The notes below the pieces were generated by a model that worked only from the letters and a program-made list of their open reading frames with translations, was not told where the DNA came from and made no database searches. From Pyxicephalus adspersus (lineage: Eukaryota; Chordata; Amphibia; Anura; Pyxicephalidae): a DNA stretch of 64,000 nt. The position numbers and the translations under genes are program-made. Below are positions 23,436-36,616 of this stretch, one piece after another. The number at the start of each line of letters is the position of its first letter. The first letter of the stretch is position 1. The stretch spans positions 21,454,447 through 21,518,446 of the forward strand of contig NC_092864.1 in assembly GCF_032062135.1 (NCBI RefSeq). The letters run 5' to 3'.

Positions 23436-23610
23436 ATAAGTGGAACTAAACCCTGCTATGCTTACCTGTCCTCATTTAATCACAAGGCACCGCCATCTTC
23501 TTCCTTCTCCTCTTTACAATCTTTGGCCATCTTGATTGACAGGGTCTGGTGACACAACTCCTGCATGGGCGCATGGGAGTTCATTCAGCACTGCTTTATA
23601 ATTTTCTGCC
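23436..23610 (+). mobile_element. MITE fragment related to 13494-13893
   Basis: Starts TAAGTGGAACTAAACCC and carries GGCCATCTTGATTGACAGG and AACTCCTGCATGGGCGCATG, matching the interior of the 13494-13893 element in reverse orientation. The far end is not recovered. Confidence 0.6.
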
Positions 23611-24637
23611 TTAACTTTATGATGACACAAATGATTGCCACCATAGACTGAGTACTCCATGCTCCAGTTGTGTTTTTCTGGAACCAGTGAAGGCCTCTTA
23701 TCCAAGACAGAACCTCATTTTAGAATGCCACCATAAAGGACGCCATCAAATTCTTGGACACATTTCTCACCTTTTCAGGAGACGTTGGAAACTGGATGCT
23801 AAATGGTAAGCCATGCTGCCTAAAACAAGTATCTTAGAATTACAGTGAGTAATCAAGTCATTAAATGGTCCTATCACAAACTCATGAATATCTATGTCTG
23901 CCTAGAAAATGACAAATGAATGTTGTATATATGGGACCAATAATGTGAAAATAGTCGTAGCATGTCTTCTTAAATATAGCATACAGTCAGTGTTGCATAA
24001 ACTATTCATCTGTTTAAGTACAGATTGAAATCAGAACACCAAAAAGAGCTGCTAATTATACTTGAAAACACAACAAGAATTATAAGGGGCAACAGACACA
24101 AAATCATGTATGAGAAATATATCCTAAAAACCCTCTACCAAATCCTCATTGACCATATACAGTGGCATTGTGCCATATCTTAGAGTAATGTTGCATGTGT
24201 AAAACACAATTATCTCATTTCAATACACAGTTGGTACTAGTAGAAACTATTCTGCTTGGCTAGATCATACCTTTTGTTGAGAGACAGTTGTGCAAATCAG
24301 GAAAAATCATTTTGTGGTTTACAATTAGTAAATCTGTTAAGAAAACTATTCCTTATTTGTTTACTTAGCAATCAGAAGCTTATCTCCTGCTCTCTTACAT
24401 CAAAGACATTCTGATCACAGGGATCTGAGTGTGACACACGTTCAGTTCGTACAGACAGAGTAATGGTGAACTACATCAGTTTAATCAATGACTTATTTTG
24501 ACCCAGTATATTGTTCCAAAAGCAATAATTTAGTGGCACATAATTTCAGACCAGAGGGGAAATTTTGCTCTTTTTAATTGTCTTATAAAACTATCTTATG
24601 ACTCTTGAAGGATTTCCTTCACATTTAGAAGATTGTG
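23611..24637. other. Unannotated sequence
   Basis: No supported feature. Confidence 0.35.
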
Positions 24638-24735
24638 CCTAAAGTTGACCTGATTTCAAAAAGTGAAATGTTGCTATTTAATATCTAAAAATAATAACTG
24701 AGCCTAAGCAATACTTAAAATTTGTCTTTAGTCTT
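24638..24735 (+). repeat. Dispersed repeat, AAAGTTGACCTGA type, copy 2
   Basis: Matches 10060-10165 in block order (AAAGTTGACCTGATTTCAAA, TATCTAAAAAT, TAAGCAATAC). Confidence 0.5.
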
Positions 24736-27700
24736 AAATACAGCTGGAACATATCAGTGTACTTTCTGAGTCAGACCACCAAACATGAAACAGATTAGAT
24801 GATTTTATATTTCCAGAGACTTCTGATTCTCATCATTTTGTAGTTTTTTTGATGAATGTAGCTACAATAGTCCAAAGAAAACTAGAGACAAAGTCAGAAA
24901 CAAGTTAACACAAACTGCACATTTTGTTGATCCCTCTAACTCTGTTACTCTGTATATCAATGTCATTCATTATCTAATGATGTTTGATAAGGTGTTTTTA
25001 AAAAAAATATTTTTTTCATATTGAAATAAAATTCAGCTTTTGTGTTGCACAATATAATTTCCTCTTGTAATATATCACACCTTCAAAGTCCCCCTAGATG
25101 GGCCCTCTCTTTCTAGTGCCTGATTGTTTGCCTCTATTGATATATTAGGGATAAGGTGTGCTTTTTGTTGGAGATTTAACTTTATTATACAGGGGCCTAT
25201 CTTACTTTGACACCTCTACCTCCTCTCCCTAGGCCAATATGTCAATGAAAGACCTTTTTGCAACAGAAATGTTGTCAGTGCTAGTATTAAAGATAATAGT
25301 GGGCTCACTGTGTCACCAGGGAAGACTGTATACTAATAGGCAGGACAAATACTGGAATGGTGTATGTCCTCAGACATTTGCTGAGAGCAAATATCAGACA
25401 ATGATGAATACGAGCTGGTCTACTTTCAGATCAGACTGAAAAAAAATGATCCTGAGTTCAGGTCCTAGTTAGGTTGGCAACCTGGGTGCAGAAGCAGTGC
25501 AAACAATTTGCTAGAGTAACACAGGGCATTACCAAACAGAGGTCAGAACGATCTAAATTTATGGCATGAATAAAGAGAAGATAGAGGTGCTACTGCTAAT
25601 GGAGCCGTCACAGGGAATAGGCAGAGCGCGCCCTTCTGTGATGGGGCACCATGTGGGACAATAGGCCAAAAAGTGCCTCCTAACAATCAATCCCTTGATT
25701 TGTGTTAAAAAAAAATTCAAGTCTTGCACAATAAATGAATAATAGAACAGTTCATATTGGATCAATTTTTAATTTGAATGATTCAGCAGTTTTATCCAAT
25801 CAGTCATCTAATTGGTCAAAAAGATTATTTAATGTATGACGATCCTAATCCTAACTTTAACATTTATTTCAAACAGGACCATTGATTGCCATGTCAGCAA
25901 CAAAAAGTTTAGAAAAACATTCTTCATTGCCATTTCCTCCAAAATATTTATCCAAAATTGTGAGTTTTGACAAAATACCTCAATCGTCCTAAAAATTTCT
26001 AATAGCAAAAACATTTCATTTTCCTAACCCTCAGCAATGCACACAACCGAGAAATGTTAAAGAACAAGAACTAACCTTCATTTAAAAGTTTTATAATGTA
26101 GTCATTGTCATTTGAATCATTTGGGTGAAAAAATGTACATCAAAAAATTCTGCAGGTTATCATTGTTTTGCATATACGGAAAACCTGAAATGCCAAACGG
26201 ACTAAATGAGTCATCACGCATTCACTATCACTGAACTGCAGTGTTCGATAAAACATTTTCTGCTATTCTGTTATTTTTTTTTTGTCAACCGACAACGACT
26301 GAAAAAAAAGCTGGAAGCAGTTCAATAAAGTAGATGAAGCATTTGAGATGTGCCATTTATAGATGGCCTTAAACATTCCACATTAATCATTGGCTATTTC
26401 ATTAAATCTAATATCAGAGATCCCCATCGCAATATGGACTCGGCTTCATAAGCATTCGCTTCCCCATAAGGCTGTCATAATGTGTCTGTTATTTTGTTTT
26501 GTCTCTCGCCCCGGCATTACAGTTTAGAAAATGCATTTCATCTGCTGACTCGGAGCCTTTCATTCCATTGTCTCTTTCTCCTTGACCTCTGCAGAGAATT
26601 ATGGGGCACGCAGAAAATTGTAAATGAAACAACTGCCTGCAGTCTTGACTCGTACTCCCACCATGTACAGAATGTAGGAAAGAATAATGGATTTTGTGGT
26701 AAATAATATTTCTGATCTATTTTTGTGCCACATTGTATATAAGCTCTGCTTGCCTGACTGGCCACAAAATATAATAAGGTTGTAATATACATTAAATATT
26801 GTCAAGTGGGATTTTTTTGGCATCAATCTTGTTGGCAAAGTTATCGGCAATCTCATAAAATCTCACAAAGTGGAGTATAGAGCTTCGGTTTGCAAGGGTT
26901 TACTTTGTAAATATGCTTCTTGTTGGGATGGGTTAAGCGACAACTTAAAGTGATTTGTGCTTCTCTATGTGGCTAAAAGATGACCCTTGCTCAAGGCTTG
27001 ACTAAAGAATTCTACTTTAGGCTGGTTTATTTCAATTGAGAACTTGTTAAAATATTATGATACTAGCATTATATACCGTATGTATGTCTAGATGCCTCCT
27101 GAATTGAAAAACAACTTCAGTCACCAGCTAAACATTTTTGAAATATTGTGCCCCCCCCCCACTCTATCCCCACCATTGTGCATATAAAAAAACAGACATT
27201 ATGTCCGTTGATCAGTACAACTCCAATGTATTTCTAGGTTTAGCTGAAACTCTCATTCACACAGCCCTGTGTTTTATACACCCACTTTTTTCCTTCGCCA
27301 ATAACAAAATAAAGGACACTTGTGATTGGCCATCAGAGAATGAAAGCCACTGATCTCAATATCTTAGCGTCCCAAAAAGCAAAGTTGTACTGATTGTTTC
27401 AGGTAAACTATCTCTGTTTTTTCATATGCCACATGACGGAGAAAGTGTGGGGGGAACTAGAGGTGGTGTTCAATATTTTGTTACTGTTACAAAAATGTTT
27501 TACTGGTGACTAGAGTTGTATTTTAAGGAACTTACACCACCAGCCAGGTAGAATGCTCACCACTATATGGGGGCTCTTGTCAAATATCTTTTATCTTTGC
27601 ACTTTTCTATGCAATTCAGGAGATTATGGCTTGTAGATAAGGCCAGCAGGGCACAGATATAGCTGTAAATATTACAGATTTGTGATATAAGGCCTCTCAA

Positions 27701-29965
27701 AAATCCATGATGTGAGCAGTGGACTAGCTCGTGGAAATATAAAATTGTCTTGATTGGTGTGTATTGGTCTCGAAGTGTTTGCGTTCCAGTTTTTTGCATG
27801 TACACTTCCCTACACAATGCCCATGTATGATGATAATGACCCTCCTTTATTGGCTTACAATGTGCATTTAAAACAAAGGGAAGAATTTTCTGAGTCTGTA
27901 TAATTGTGCAAAACTGAAGGTAAGGCTGGAGATCATTTTTAAAGACATAGGAAAACTTTATTCTCAGTTCTGTTCCATAACCAGCTGTTGTAACCAATAA
28001 GCAGTTAACTCTAAACCCACTGAAATTCTTTCTGTATGATTCTCTTATCCACTGACAAGTAGAGGAATTAGCAGAGCTCCATGTGTGCAATGCAGGTGCT
28101 AAGGAAATATGTCTCTATTGTCCTCCTTTAGCAGAGACCTTGTGAAATATTTACATAAATAACTCACCATTTATCTCGCTTCTGCCTTGGAAGTGTTGAA
28201 AATTACACATTGCCAACAGGACAGTGATAAATGAATATTCTCTGAATTAAAGTAATTCGGATTCAACAGAGCCGCTGATAACATCGTGGAGGGAACAGAT
28301 GTATGATGGCAGAGCCAGATAGACATTCATTCTTGCTGTATCTCTTGTTGGTACTGGCAAAGCTGGAGTTTAGCAATAAAGGAATACTGCAGTCAGGATA
28401 AATGCCAATAAACTAACATACCGTCAGGTGATGTGCAAATATTGTTTTCTATACTGAGTGTAAGTTGCATTAGTGCTTCTATGACAGGTCATAAATCATC
28501 CCAGAGGCCGGCTTGGCTGTTAATTGGCTGTATTCCATATGGTAAAGATATGACACACAGAACCCCTTTCATGCAAACTGCTTAGACAAAAAATGAAAAA
28601 ATAGGAATAAACATATAAAATAAAAAAGTGAAGGCAACCCTTTACTTTACCTGAAAAAAAACTTTAAAGAGGACCTGTACTCAAAATGAAAGACACTCAA
28701 AACACTTTGTTCAGCTCACTTGATATAGATGTTTTTTTCCGTACCATGATACTACAGCTTTAAAGCCATATTTTTCGAGATCTCTCCTAATGTGAAAAAA
28801 GCAGTTTGTGGTGATTTCTGGGCTGATTGTTTAACTTCGACCTTTCCCTTTAATAAAACACACAACTAGCTCTATCATGCTCCTTTTAATTCCCACACAT
28901 GCATACCATTGCTCCAGTTCTATGCTCTATGGACACTGGGCTCCCACCCTCCTTTTGCGATACTCAAGAAGTCTGTTGCACATGAGCAGTGATGCAATAT
29001 TTCCAGTGACGCATGCTGAATAGGCATATATGAGCCGCTTTGATGGCACAACATTGGTGAGGAGGGGGAATTGGCTGAATTGGCTTCCAGTGCACCAAAC
29101 TAGAGCAAAAATTGGATCTGTTCCATTTTTTTTTTTTGATGCACAACCAATCAAAGTTTAGCAATGCAATGTTTTTTTGCATTGCCTTGGGTGGTGTGCT
29201 GTGGTTGCTTTTTAAAATGAATGGCATCATACTATGCTAATGCATATAATTTGCATTAATGTGCATTCTAGCATACAGCAATGAAATACACTGCACTCCA
29301 TCGGTTTGGATGGTCCCTTGTAGTAACCATAAGTCTTACAGTAACCAAAGCTCTTTATTTATATTTTTATTTATCTTTCTTTATTTATATATATATTTTT
29401 GTAACAAAGCTACTGATTACTACTTCACTGACATTCCTAAACTCCAATTGATGTCTTGTTGGTGCTGACCAATCAAAAATGTAAGTTATACGGTACTTCA
29501 GTTACATTTATAAATGATGTCTTAAGTAGCAAAGCCAACTCTTTCAGACATTGCTGTAGTCTATTATTTCACCCCAAAGCTTAATTTATCCATGATAACA
29601 AATGTGCAATACTTGAAATTATGAGATTAATAAAGATGCCCGCCTAAAATAGCATATTTTATTTTTTTCTATTTTAGCCAGGACTCACATTGCATCTTAC
29701 TACTCTACCTTTCAGCAGAACCCATGCTGACATCCATATGATTTCTTTGCAATCTTCCTATTTCTGGTCTCCCACACAGAACTACTTCTGTTAGTCCTAA
29801 CTTTGGCTATGTTATGGCCCATTCGGCCAGACAACTCATTCCAAACACTTTGAATATGTGAACTGTGAAATGTGAAACCACTCTTTGTTTGTCCTTCTAA
29901 CTGATTCCATACTGACAAGATACACTCAAACATTCTACCTCTGTTTTTACTGGTTCTCTCCATCC
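24736..29965. other. Largely single-copy sequence with candidate conserved elements
   Basis: No coding exon found. Stretches 26390-26640 and 28090-28420 look like conserved non-coding DNA by texture (mixed composition, many TAAT and GATA-like words, no repeat match). A C10 run is at 27151-27160. At 28670 a piece starting TTTAAAGAGGACCTGTACTC may be another dispersed repeat. A 175-codon minus-strand open frame (28090 to 27563) has no recognisable domain. Confidence 0.35.
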
Positions 29966-30010
29966 TCTGCGGAAGTCTAAACTGGCGAAATGCGTTGGGT
30001 CTCGAGATCC
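29966..30010 (+). repeat. Dispersed repeat end with GGCGAAATGCGTTGG motif
   Basis: CTCTGCGGAAGTCTAAACTG is followed by GCGAAATGCGTTGGGTC. The layout (CTGNNGA-like core, short stem GTC/GGC, GAAA, then TGCGTT) resembles the hammerhead-ribozyme-like ends of Penelope-like elements, with one core base changed (CTGCGGA for CTGANGA). The repeat origin is moderately likely; ribozyme identity is speculative. Confidence 0.35.
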
Positions 30011-33000
30011 AGTGTGATCATTACAAACTTTCCTTTGCCTTTACTTAATCCAGTACCTCTGCAAAAATTGTGCAGTTGACCTTTGTCTAGTACCGCGTCC
30101 TAAAAACCCTACGTTCAAAACTATGACATTGTACCACCTATCTGTTTGATTATAACCACATATAAACTATTGCGTCTATAAAGAAGCCCTTTTTCTCTCT
30201 GTGTTTTATTATGGCTATACTATAGCCAGCAATTTGGTTGTTGAATGTGAAAAGATTGTCAATATTCAGGGATCCTAAGAGATAGAGAGATGCTAAGACC
30301 TGACCTTACAGGCAACTAGAGTTACATTAAATTCACGTTTGACCTCAATATGCCACCAAGCACATGCTGTTAATGCATTGAGGGTCATTTAGATAGCCAA
30401 CCCATTCAAAATCAATGTGAATTAAATCATCAAAAGGCAGGTCCTGCTGCATTTTTGGAAGGGAATGCACTGCAATACATTTGTATAATGTGTTGGGGTA
30501 CCAATTAAAATTAATGCATGCTACTCTACTGCATTAAGAGATAATAAATACATCTGCAAAGTGTTACTAAAGCATAGGTAGTAAAAAAAAGGGTGGAAAA
30601 AATCTTGCAGCAATGTTGGAGTAAAATGGACACCAATCATGGTTGTAATTTCATTGAGATAATGATCATTGAATAAATAACTTATTGCGACTAACTTCTA
30701 CAGCTTTGTGCTATGACTTATTCCAGTAATATTACATTAACAGTAAAGCTTGTCTTCGGTAGCTACAATGCAGCATTTGTTTTCCAAGTGTTGTTGGATT
30801 TCAAAGTCATCAAACATCATTAGCTTCAAGTGGCTATGCATATATAACACAGTCATTTGTATCTGCTTTGTCTCAAGCTATGGATTAAAGAATGCTCTCC
30901 TAAAGGCGGTCATGCGATTACTGTAATTATATACACCTGTACATCTATGAATATGCATACAACCAAGCTAAAGTCATTTGCATGGGTAGAGGGCTGCCTG
31001 TAATGTAAAATTTCAGCTTTCATCCTCATGTCTGCCGGCCAGAAGCTGGTGCTTAAATTTTTAACTGAGACAAAGGAGGAAAAGAGAGGGTAGCTAAGCC
31101 AGATCGCAAAGCCAAGAAGATCCTTGCCAGTACATTAGCTATTCCATAGTGGCCTTCATCCCGCTTTTGTCATAGATTCAGTTGTTATCTGTACAACAAT
31201 ACCACATTGGAGGCAAAATCAGCAACTGTTAATTGCAAAGCAGGAAATAAAACATTCACAAGTAACTCTCAGAGGGTGGGAAAGAGACAGAAACAAACAA
31301 CTTTATAAAACATCTTTGCGGAGAGAAATCTTAATTACATCTAATTAATCCACCTGCTGATCTCCCAGACACAAGCCGTATCGACTGGAGCTGAATGTAA
31401 GAACTTAATTCATTGACAGTTTGGAAGCTGCCCAGTTTGTAGTTGACCCATCACTACCTGGAAAAATCCATTGTAATTAAACATCTGCATTTAATGGCTT
31501 GAAGACGACAAAAGTATGAACAGATTTCATCCGTGAAAAGTTTAGGGGGTGTTAACGAATGCAAAGTATGTGTCAGACTTTGGAATTGTTTCATAGCACC
31601 TACGGTTTTGTAAATTGTATTTCATAATTGAAAATAATTCATATCATTTACAGAAAGCCAACATCTCATGTACCTTGTAGCTGGATAAAGAGGTTGTAAA
31701 TGACTGGTGAGTACCAGAACATCTCATTATATGTTCCTGGCTTCTAGTCTACGTTGTATGGTTAGTGTAGTAAGGGAGGTGAGTTTACAAAGATAAAAGT
31801 TACGAAGTTGGGATAAACTTTCTGGTTTGACAACTTAATTGAAAAAAAAACTTAGTTATTTGTAGGCCTGCATAAATTCATTTACTGACATAGAATCAAT
31901 GCAATTGCACCAGGACTTGACATGGGACTTGGGAATTGAACATGACAGCATGGCATTCCAAATTATGAAAAATTTTAACTGCAACAGCACTATACAGTCA
32001 CCGTTGGCCAGCAGGTCAACCATCTAAAGCTGCGGATCAGTCCTCCAATAGACAATGACTGTATAGTTCCAGTGCCAGCATGGTTATTACTACCAAAGTC
32101 AGAACATTGGCTGTCATTATTGAAGTGCATCCCTATATCATTGGTCAGAGCTTAAGTGGTGATCGGTGTGAAGCTCTCTTACATTGTCAGCAGTGAGGCC
32201 CCTCTGACATTTGTGATCAGCCTGGTGCCTCCTTAATTTACTTGCCAGAGGTGAAAGAAAACAGAATATGGGTCCTGTGCTCATGACTCTTACATTTAAG
32301 CTGGAAGTATGCACTTGCATGTACCAGTGGGCAATGTTGACTTGGTGCTCAATGGTCATAAGGCACCAAACATAAGGCATATGCCATGCAGGTAACAAAC
32401 ACCCATGAACAAGATCCTTGTGGGCTGAAACTTTAAACCTAGCTGATGAATATCTGTTGGTCATAAGCAGAAGTGACCAAACCATATAGCAAAGAAGGTC
32501 TAAAACAACTTTTTTATAATTAGACATTAAACTTAAGCAGAGTTAAGAAGGTAGCATAGGGCGAGTTTGGCAGTAGCATGTATCATTGCATTGGGAAATT
32601 GTAGTATTTTGGTCTATTATTCAGTAGCTTTTGCTACTCCCTGATAACGTGCCTAACTTATGCAGCCAAGAGATTGAAAAAAAAAAGATAATATTCTGTC
32701 CTCTCATGTTGAATATTTCAACAAACCACCTCTATTTAATGAAAGATGTGTTCCCTAAAATATTAGATTCATCACAGGTTCAAATATTATTTAGTGACTC
32801 TGTCACCAAAATACAAAACCTCCCTATTTCTTCTCTTTGGCTTTGTCACAGCTCTATTTCACTCTGATGTATTATGACAATACAACTTGTGTTATAAGAT
32901 TAAGGGAGCACAGGAGAGAGCCGCAGGAAGATTCACCGGAATTACTCCGTGCTACAGAGGTTAAGAAATCACCTAAATAATGAATGGGGAAAAAAATTCA

Positions 33001-33552
33001 GTAGGCTCCATCAAGCACACAGATCCACTATACAGGGCTAAGTAAAAAAGCATAAACCTATATTTTTTTTATCTGTGGATAACATAAAATAATTATTTAT
33101 AATTATTAATACAAATGAATACAAACTCCATAATCATCAAATTGTATATTTTATTAGTTTCTTGTTAGTGCTAAATTTGTTTTTGATGTCAAGTACCCAC
33201 AGGAACTTCTATGGGCCCTAAGGACATTGTAAAGAAGATGCTTAAAAATGTTAAGGAAACTTCTAGTACGTTGTGGTGCCACTTATACAAAGGAGGGGTG
33301 GGTTAACCAAAACTTCCTAACCAGTTAAATGTCTTTGGTTCGGTCACAAATGAAAATGGTTCAGTATTATTATGAGAAATCAAAGTGGCAAAATAGTGCA
33401 CTGCCAAAAGCATGCTGTTAACACCCAGGAAATGGACTGAATGACCAATAAACCATTCAACCTAGAAGATGATGAGCTTGGACCACGGAGCAGTGAGCCT
33501 GCAGATCCTGGTGTCTTGCAAAGGCTGTTGTTAGAATGAGTATTGCTGCAAT
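30011..33552. other. Mostly single-copy sequence; strong candidate conserved element 30890-31530
   Basis: 30890-31530 contains an octamer ATTTGCAT (30976-30983), paired TAATTA sites (31332-31337, 31342-31347) and CACCTG (31351-31356), in sequence free of recognised repeats. A 12-bp inverted repeat ACTATACAGTCA lies at 31989-32000 with its mate at 32057-32068. The 129-codon open frame on the minus strand (32527 to 32138) shows no domain. Confidence 0.35.
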
Positions 33553-33744
33553 GGGCCTGATTTATTAAATCTCTCCAAGACTGGATAATTTAGATTGTCA
33601 TGGGAAAACATTGGTGATCCCGCAAATCTGAAATGTATTTAATCATTGATTAAAAATCAAATAGGCAATAATTTTAGGAAATCTATCCCAGGTTTGCTTG
33701 ATAACCCAGGTTTTCTCATGATAGTCTATCAAGCTTTAGGGTCC
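33553..33744. mobile_element. Palindromic MITE, GGGCCTGATTTATTAAA family
   Basis: Starts GGGCCTGATTTATTAAATC and ends CAAGCTTTAGGGTCC. The halves are inverted, with CAGGTTTGCTTGATAACCCA near the centre-right. Same family as 9554-9776, more decayed. Confidence 0.75.
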
Positions 33745-33997
33745 AAAAGTGCTTGCATACTACACTGCATCACATTTATTAAAATTTCTGATATCAGCAA
33801 AAAAGAAGGTCAATAAGATGTGACCATGTTACACACCAAAAGTAAGAAGAGCAATAGATTCCAGATTACATTTCCCAGTATCTCTGCATTACAGCAGAAA
33901 CCATGTGCCTTCATGAGGAGGTGGGAAAGTCATAAGTAGCGAGAAAACAATTGGTGAGCAATTGTACAGCTATAGGCAGGCCTGATTTATTAACATT

Positions 33998-34110
33998 AGT
34001 GTTGGTCGAATATCTCACTATTCGATTCAACAGCTATTCGTTTGAATAGCGAAAAATTCTCCAGGTGATCAAATGCAGAATTTGAACACTAATAAAGTCA
34101 ATGGTGCAAG
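33998..34110. repeat. Repeat rich in ATTCG / CGAAT words
   Basis: GTGTTGGTCGAATATCTCAC, TATTCGATTC, GCTATTCGTTTGAATAGCG and then GAACACTAATAAAG. The alternating ATTCG and CGAAT words make short internal palindromes. It looks like a dispersed repeat, but I see only one copy here. Confidence 0.4.
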
Positions 34111-34171
34111 AATTGGGGGGTTTGTAGAATCTTTTAAGGGCTGCAAGAACAATCAGATGATCAAGAAGCTA

Positions 34172-34310
34172 TTTCCTGATTGACCAGTGGGATGGGCGAA
34201 ACTCATAAAACTTGGGAGAGCAGGCGTGCCCAGGGACAGAACTGCCCCTATGTGCAGGAGAGAGATGGCTGCGCTTTAGCGAGGAAGAGGTAAGTGTAAC
34301 ATGTAGTGAG
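34172..34310 (-). mobile_element. LTR-like repeat, TGTYACACTTACC family, partial copy 3
   Basis: Read in reverse: GTTACACTTACCTCTTCC, GCTAAAGCGCAG, CTCTCTCCTGCAC, CAGTTCTG and GTCAATCAGGAAATAGC, matching the first 140 bp of the copies at 18578 and 20861. The rest is missing. Confidence 0.65.
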
Positions 34311-35156
34311 CAGTATTCCCTTACTGTCAAATGAACAGTAAGAGTGAAATACAGACAGAGAGCATGCACTTTGTAAAATGTCCAAATTTAAAAAACAAAA
34401 TATTTCTTACCATTTACAAAGGCACACAATATCCAGGAATACTCCTTAGAGGCACATGCTGTAGTGAACAGCTTGGTGTACTTTATATTTTTTTTAAAGC
34501 CACATAAATTAATAAAAAAAAACTTATGTACAAAAGGGTGTAATAAAAATGAAAGTTAAAACAATTAGATTAAACAAGTTAACTGAAATGCAATTTAAAT
34601 TATCTGTATTAGAGTTTCTGTTTTTTTTTTCTTTTTATGTAAACCTGTGGCTAATAAAAGCCTGAACAATACATTCCTTGAAAGAGAAGAGCTTTAAACC
34701 AGAGGACATCAAATTAAAAAAATAGTGACACAGCGGTGGTCTCTCATCCCAGGAACTTGCTTTTTTGTTGATTATTTACTTAGCAACCCTGTGATTTTTT
34801 ATTTCAGGTCTCAGCAAACTGTAAATTGTAATAACACGAGGGTAGCTGCAATATTCTCCTCTTAACTCTGGCATGTTTATTACTGATAGTGGTGGATTCC
34901 ATATGAATTACTGTTACTGGGCTCCTACTGTCCTCTTCATAAAAGCACACAATATTTTAATAATAAACAGTGCTATAAAGGGCAGGGAAACGGAGGTCGA
35001 CATTTAACTTTATTTAAGTTTTATTAGAAAGAAGATGAAAACCCTAACTGAGTGACATTTAGATTGCTAAAAACTTGTGTATCATAGGCAATTATTATTT
35101 TTACTAGGTGTGTTTTGACATGGCCACTATGTGTTAGGGTGATAAAGCGGGAATGA
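34311..35156. other. Unannotated AT-rich sequence
   Basis: No supported feature. Confidence 0.35.
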
Positions 35157-35886
35157 TAGGCCTGGAGCTGAACAGAGACAGAGAGAGTAGGCATAAGGCC
35201 TGCATGACAGGATGCCAAGAGCATATTGGTAATGAAAAAGTTAAGGAAAATGCTAGACGTAAGGGGGGTTAGTGAGCTAATTAGGGGAGAGAAGAGAGGA
35301 AGAATGGGTCAGGGAGATGTGAAAAGGCTGAGGTGAGGAGCAAGGTTAGTTTAGGTTGGTGGGAAGAAAGTTTCCGAGCACCCCCTTTTTGGTTGGTAGG
35401 CTATGGGGTGTTTTGTCCTGGATTGGTGGCTGGGTTTCGTAAGGCAAGGATGGAGTGTGACAAACCCGTCTGTGGTATGGGTGTGGCAAGGGGGTGGTAA
35501 ATAGGCAATTCAGTTTAGGCCGGGGAGGAGCATGCCTGTGGCTGATATCGGCACCTGAGAAATGGTTTGGCAGCTGGCAAAAATATCAAGTGATTGCAGC
35601 CCTAGGTGGCCGAAACATTCAGTGTTTGGAGGCTTTCTAGGAACAGCAGCCAAAAAGGTCATATTGGGGTAAATGGTTCTGGGTAAGTTATGGTTATGTT
35701 ATTAATATGCATGTAATATGAAATAAAAGTGAAAAAATTTAGATACTATTTGAGGAATGTGTTAATCACAACTGGTTCAGCCAATTTTGTTCCAAAATGG
35801 ATGTGTATGTGCGGTTATTGGGAAAAAGGGGTATGAACAGCCAAGGAGTGTTTGGTGGGGAGGCTTTGGGGCTGCCTTAGTCAAGT
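35157..35886 (+). repeat. Unclassified dispersed repeat of about 750 bp, copy 1
   Basis: Starts TAGGCCTGGAGCTGAA and ends near GCCTTAGTCAAG. Matches 46559-47349 through AGGCCTGCATGACA, GGGGTGGTAAATAGGCAA, GGCTGATATCRGCA, GTTTGGAGGC, GAACAGCAG, GGTAAATGG-like and CCAATTKTGTTCCAA blocks. No coding frame is shared. The promoter-like length suggests the terminal repeat of an LTR or DIRS-type retroelement, but no terminal dinucleotides or duplication are clear. Confidence 0.7.
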
Positions 35887-36616
35887 AAATGGGAGACAGG
35901 AACAAATCACTGTTACCCTATATTCAAAAGTGTTTAAAAAGAGGTTTAAAAAGATTAAAAATTACTTTTGAAATTACATTGACTTGGAAAAGCTGATGCA
36001 ATTTTAATGACTGATTGTACCTATATTTAAGACCAACTTTGGTTTGACTCCTACTAATGGGTTGTCCTTGGGTAACTAGGGTGCTGCATTGAAGTAAAAA
36101 AACACCAAATTCATAGATTCATAGCTAGTTTAAAACTGCTTCATTTAAGCTTCATTTAATCTGTTAACTGTTCTCTATTTTTTTGAGCTCTGAATGTCAA
36201 AATTATTGTTGGGAAGGAACAAAATAAAATGATCCAAAACTAAGAGGAAACATTTCCTAATATGTTTCGGGATGCAAGTCATGTAGCCATAACACAAATC
36301 AAAATGCAAAAGTACAGCCATACATCCATCTTTTCCACATTAATCTGGCCAGAATGCTCCATCAATATAACAAGCATGGACCCACCTTTTTAATGATACT
36401 GCTAGAGTATACATTGCTCTCCAGTAATACAGCCAAATTTTCCCTTTCCTAATTAATACCTACATAGCATAACAAACATACCCCGGCCAGGAGACAGTTT
36501 CCTTCATTATGCTCTAATATAGTACGCCATACATGTGCAATGGCCTCATGGTACTGAAAGGAGATGAAATGGCACACAATGCAGATCACCAACAACACCA
36601 AGATGATTCTCCCATT
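35887..36616. other. Unannotated sequence with a CCCGAAACAT motif
   Basis: The minus-strand motif TGCATCCCGAAACATATTAG at 36256-36275 belongs to the GAAACRYG group (see findings). Nothing else is supported. Confidence 0.3.

Noticed and set aside
29712..29963. 83-codon minus-strand frame rich in charged residues
   Set aside because: No recognisable family; it lies next to a dispersed repeat end and is too short to support a gene.
32138..32527. 129-codon minus-strand open frame
   Set aside because: No recognisable motif and no repeat or splice context; probably chance.
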